The notes under the pieces: model-generated
Told to the model about the DNA's origin: nothing
Database searches by the model: none
Seen by the model: the letters and a program-made list of their open reading frames with translations, nothing else
Origin: an uncultured Campylobacter sp.
Lineage (GTDB): Bacteria; Campylobacterota; Campylobacteria; Campylobacterales; Campylobacteraceae
NCBI GenBank assembly: GCA_900539255.1
Contig: UQBJ01000051.1
Location: 1-8,263, forward strand
Reading direction: 5' to 3'
Length of the DNA: 8,263 bases
Position numbers and translations under genes: made by a program
Shown here: one piece after another, positions 7,801 through 8,263 of the stretch
Position numbering within the stretch: the stretch's first letter is position 1
Layout: each line of letters starts with the position of its first letter

Positions 7801-8079
7801 GAATTTAAGGATTTTTCGGGCAAATTTACGCAAAAAAGGGCTTTGGGTGTGGATTTTGCGCGCGTGGGGCTAAATTTAAATTACGAGCAAAAGCAAAGGC
7901 GCGTGGCAAGAGTGCCAAAAACGCGCAGAGTAGGCAAAATGCGCCATATCACATACAGCACGCAAACGACTTATCGCACGCGATATTTCCTATCTTTGGG
8001 CTTTGAGAGCGAATTTAGCTTAAATAATGATGAGTATAAAGGCTTTGGAGCGAGTTTAAAAGCTGGGGTAAATTTTTGA
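4801..8079 (+). CDS. Subtilisin-like (S8) serine protease autotransporter, probably phase-variable
   Basis: This 1092-residue type V secreted protease has a signal peptide (basic 1-13, hydrophobic FILVFLALFM, likely cleavage after Ala28). The S8 domain spans about 35-390, with Asp56 (GIVDS), His86 (HGNHIAG), oxyanion Asn167 (ASGND) and Ser271 (GTSQAAPAVSG). Cys239 and Cys246, the only cysteines, lie in LCQGARAYC, which resembles a cysteine pair of NalP/SphB1-type subtilase autotransporters. An autotransporter beta-strand repeat follows (about 453-488, LIKTGAGTLSISG), then an Asn/Gln/Ser-rich segment (500-590), more beta-rich passenger, and a barrel (about 815-1092) ending in Phe. An 11-C tract encodes Pro566-Pro569. 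The frame is open as written. The gene has its own promoter and TTG start. Substrates are unknown: it could process surface proteins, as NalP and SphB1 do, or host proteins. Confidence 0.93.
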   Translation: MRIQKLTPLKPYHFILVFLALFMSNLKALTSFELHNIDKAHTQGYTGKGVNIGIVDSIFNPNHELLFGKFLEPPINNTYKEPTNNHGNHIAGIAAAVRTDGANYGVAYNSKIVAYGNLGMSNYYTGFGAMLTHNVRVINNSHTAFYPQFVEFTRQNNSILIVYASGNDGALTPTLAAKHGTGSAKSGGSDASFPDTYYNLGAWLTVGNIDSNSVKRKDDGSLEVLARAVGGKSASTNLCQGARAYCVMAAGTDILSAGYANGSLYKGTGTSQAAPAVSGVAALLAEKFPFLNGKQLADFILTTANKDFTAPKVIYKYNTNTGLYDIIYIDSEIPKIGSTNDKAQILKDLRAAYVIFTEDNYKNANVIKMSKDEVFGQGIVDAAAALRGLAMIDINRLGESDIKTFNGTQAAFYTLDTKGHNALFENDISQRTWDAKYQNSSVQAQLGAKMKNLNAGLIKTGAGTLSISGNLNYLGDTIVENGELRLLGKGGVIKARMMSENLAQISSQNLSQSVNLNANLEQNLAKNSNQNTQINFNSITGQIFDELSNPNSAKISSQNLAQNVNPPPPASFFLSAPNLSQISRQNSNALSVAGSVLVRTQGTLSTSANVSIAKDLDNEGVLNVGLNAPSLLSVGGKYSQKQNATLKLSFFADTGANSALKATIYDIKGGALIYKPLSASIAERTLVLDLQGLEKQLANFTTITLDNSGYALKYELLGDNKTLRISGKPNAYADFDGANESLASVLRAMSGANINDAYQNFFRTLNNMNFNDYKTTLQSLDEKANLEQNEQILLSQSKNTLENVLELQNASTQWLLKPHFSVIKSKDTSANRIGTSIYANKINPLSTFSAFLHYDTLLNKASQKVNSQSLSVGVGAKQAMQGFGLFGGASVGGALNSVKTESNLRYNALFANAWAGADTKFALYGAKLVPTAFVSYHLFHQGKIDESKVLFARQIAPTNSHFVSANAGVNLRQNLNKALNASAYGFYERRILGKEFQNEAEFKDFSGKFTQKRALGVDFARVGLNLNYEQKQRRVARVPKTRRVGKMRHITYSTQTTYRTRYFLSLGFESEFSLNNDEYKGFGASLKAGVNF
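6298..6563 (+). repeat. Asn/Gln/Ser-rich degenerate 12-base repeats inside the autotransporter
   Basis: This part of the gene encodes tetrapeptide-like units (NLAQ, ISSQ, NLSQ, NANL, EQNL), giving a rough 12-base period built on AAATTTA and CAAA words. A 35-base direct repeat is present at 6311-6345 and 6461-6495, 29 of 35 bases identical by eye, encoding ISSQNLSQSVN and ISSQNLAQNVN. A third, weaker version encodes NLSQISRQN near residue 578. The segment lies between the beta-strand repeat and the rest of the passenger, and looks like a flexible linker that grew by local duplication. Confidence 0.65.
6496..6506 (+). repeat. Poly-C (11) contingency tract in the autotransporter
   Basis: Eleven uninterrupted C encode Pro566 to Pro569 (the last codon is CCA). 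Long G or C runs are rare by chance in AT-rich Campylobacter DNA and are the usual slipped-strand switches there. With 11 C the frame stays open to the barrel. With 10 C a 589-residue product ends at TAA 6569-6571. With 12 C a 570-residue product ends at TAG 6510-6512. Changes by three would keep the gene ON. Only the ON form is seen here. Confidence 0.85.
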
Positions 8080-8130
8080 AAAATTTAAGTTGAATTTTTG
8101 AAATTTAAATTGAATTTTTAAAAATTTAAG
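8070..8130. repeat. AT-only tandem 20-base repeats after the autotransporter
   Basis: Two units of about 20 bases (8091-8110 and 8111-8130, both starting TGAATTTTT) follow a related sequence at 8070-8090 that includes the stop codon. They contain AT-only palindromes, for example 8070-8086 with a one-base centre. There is no GC-rich stem and no clean T-run after one, so I do not call an intrinsic terminator. Confidence 0.5.
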
Positions 8131-8145
8131 GTGTGATTTCAGCTC

Positions 8146-8194
8146 ACAACGATAAACGAAAAGAACAAATGCTTGCCGTGCTATTTATCGTTGT
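8146..8194. repeat. 11-bp inverted repeat of unknown function
   Basis: ACAACGATAAA (8146-8156) pairs perfectly with TTTATCGTTGT (8184-8194) around a 27-base loop. The long loop and lack of a T-run argue against a terminator. A competing small hairpin (TGTGA/TCACA, 8132-8136 and 8144-8148) overlaps its left arm. A 23-codon GTG frame (8133-8204) reads through it with a basic middle and a hydrophobic end, but its only ribosome-binding site (AAGG, 8128-8131) is a single base away, so I do not call it a gene. Confidence 0.45.
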
Positions 8195-8208
8195 AAGTAG
8201 GTAAAACG

Positions 8209-8263
8209 GCGTGGCAATCCACGAATTTAAACGCAAATTTACCTTTGGATTGCCACGAATTTG
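8209..8263. repeat. Right copy of the 55-base inverted repeat
   Basis: This is the exact reverse complement of 1-55, including the internal 12-bp stem (8210-8221 with 8246-8257). Outside the 55 bases the two flanks share nothing. In particular the TTGCTCGCAATG tail seen near 73-84 and 342-353 is absent here, so this is the palindromic core alone. It runs into the window edge and may continue. Confidence 0.85.

Noticed and set aside
1..8263. Composite transposon bounded by the 55-base repeats
   Set aside because: No transposase, resolvase or target-site duplication is visible, and most of the content is a conserved essential operon.

Overview
This window looks like chromosomal DNA from a Campylobacterales species (Campylobacterota), most likely Campylobacter or a close relative. 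The LpxA, FabZ and MreB proteins closely match my memory of their C. jejuni counterparts, for example LpxA's RRFDKDEV segment and RGIPVYRGK ending. The gene order fabZ-lpxA-clpX-mreB-mreC is also known from Campylobacter and Helicobacter. The first promoter fits the Campylobacter gnTAnAAT form of the -10 box. I cannot fix the species, and the intergenic repeats also resemble ones I associate with Helicobacter.

Layout. Positions 1 to about 410 contain no convincing gene. They are a mosaic of degenerate palindromic repeats, ending in a T-rich promoter at 411-418. From 469 to 4730 five genes run on the + strand with overlaps or a 1-base gap: fabZ, lpxA, clpX, mreB and mreC. After a 70-base gap with its own TATAAT box comes a large + strand gene (4801-8079, TTG start). 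It encodes a 1092-residue subtilisin-like (S8) autotransporter. The last 184 bases hold AT-rich 20-base repeats, an 11-bp inverted repeat of unknown meaning, and a 55-base sequence that is the exact reverse complement of the first 55 bases of the window.

How the genes fit together. FabZ and LpxA both act on beta-hydroxyacyl-ACP, one towards phospholipid fatty acids and the other towards lipid A. MreB and MreC organise cell-wall elongation, and ClpX is the unfoldase of ClpXP. The operon is therefore envelope growth plus protein quality control. The autotransporter is a separate surface or secreted protease with a signal peptide, a complete Asp56/His86/Ser271 triad, an autotransporter beta-strand repeat and a C-terminal barrel ending in Phe.

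The most notable signal is an uninterrupted run of 11 C (6496-6506) inside the protease gene, between the protease domain and the barrel. The frame is open as written. Loss or gain of one C would end translation at 6569-6571 or 6510-6512, so the gene is very probably phase-variable. The tract follows directly after the second of two 35-base direct repeats in an Asn/Gln/Ser-rich segment. Meningococcal NalP, another subtilase autotransporter, is also switched by a poly-C tract, but here an OFF product would keep the whole protease domain and lose only the barrel.
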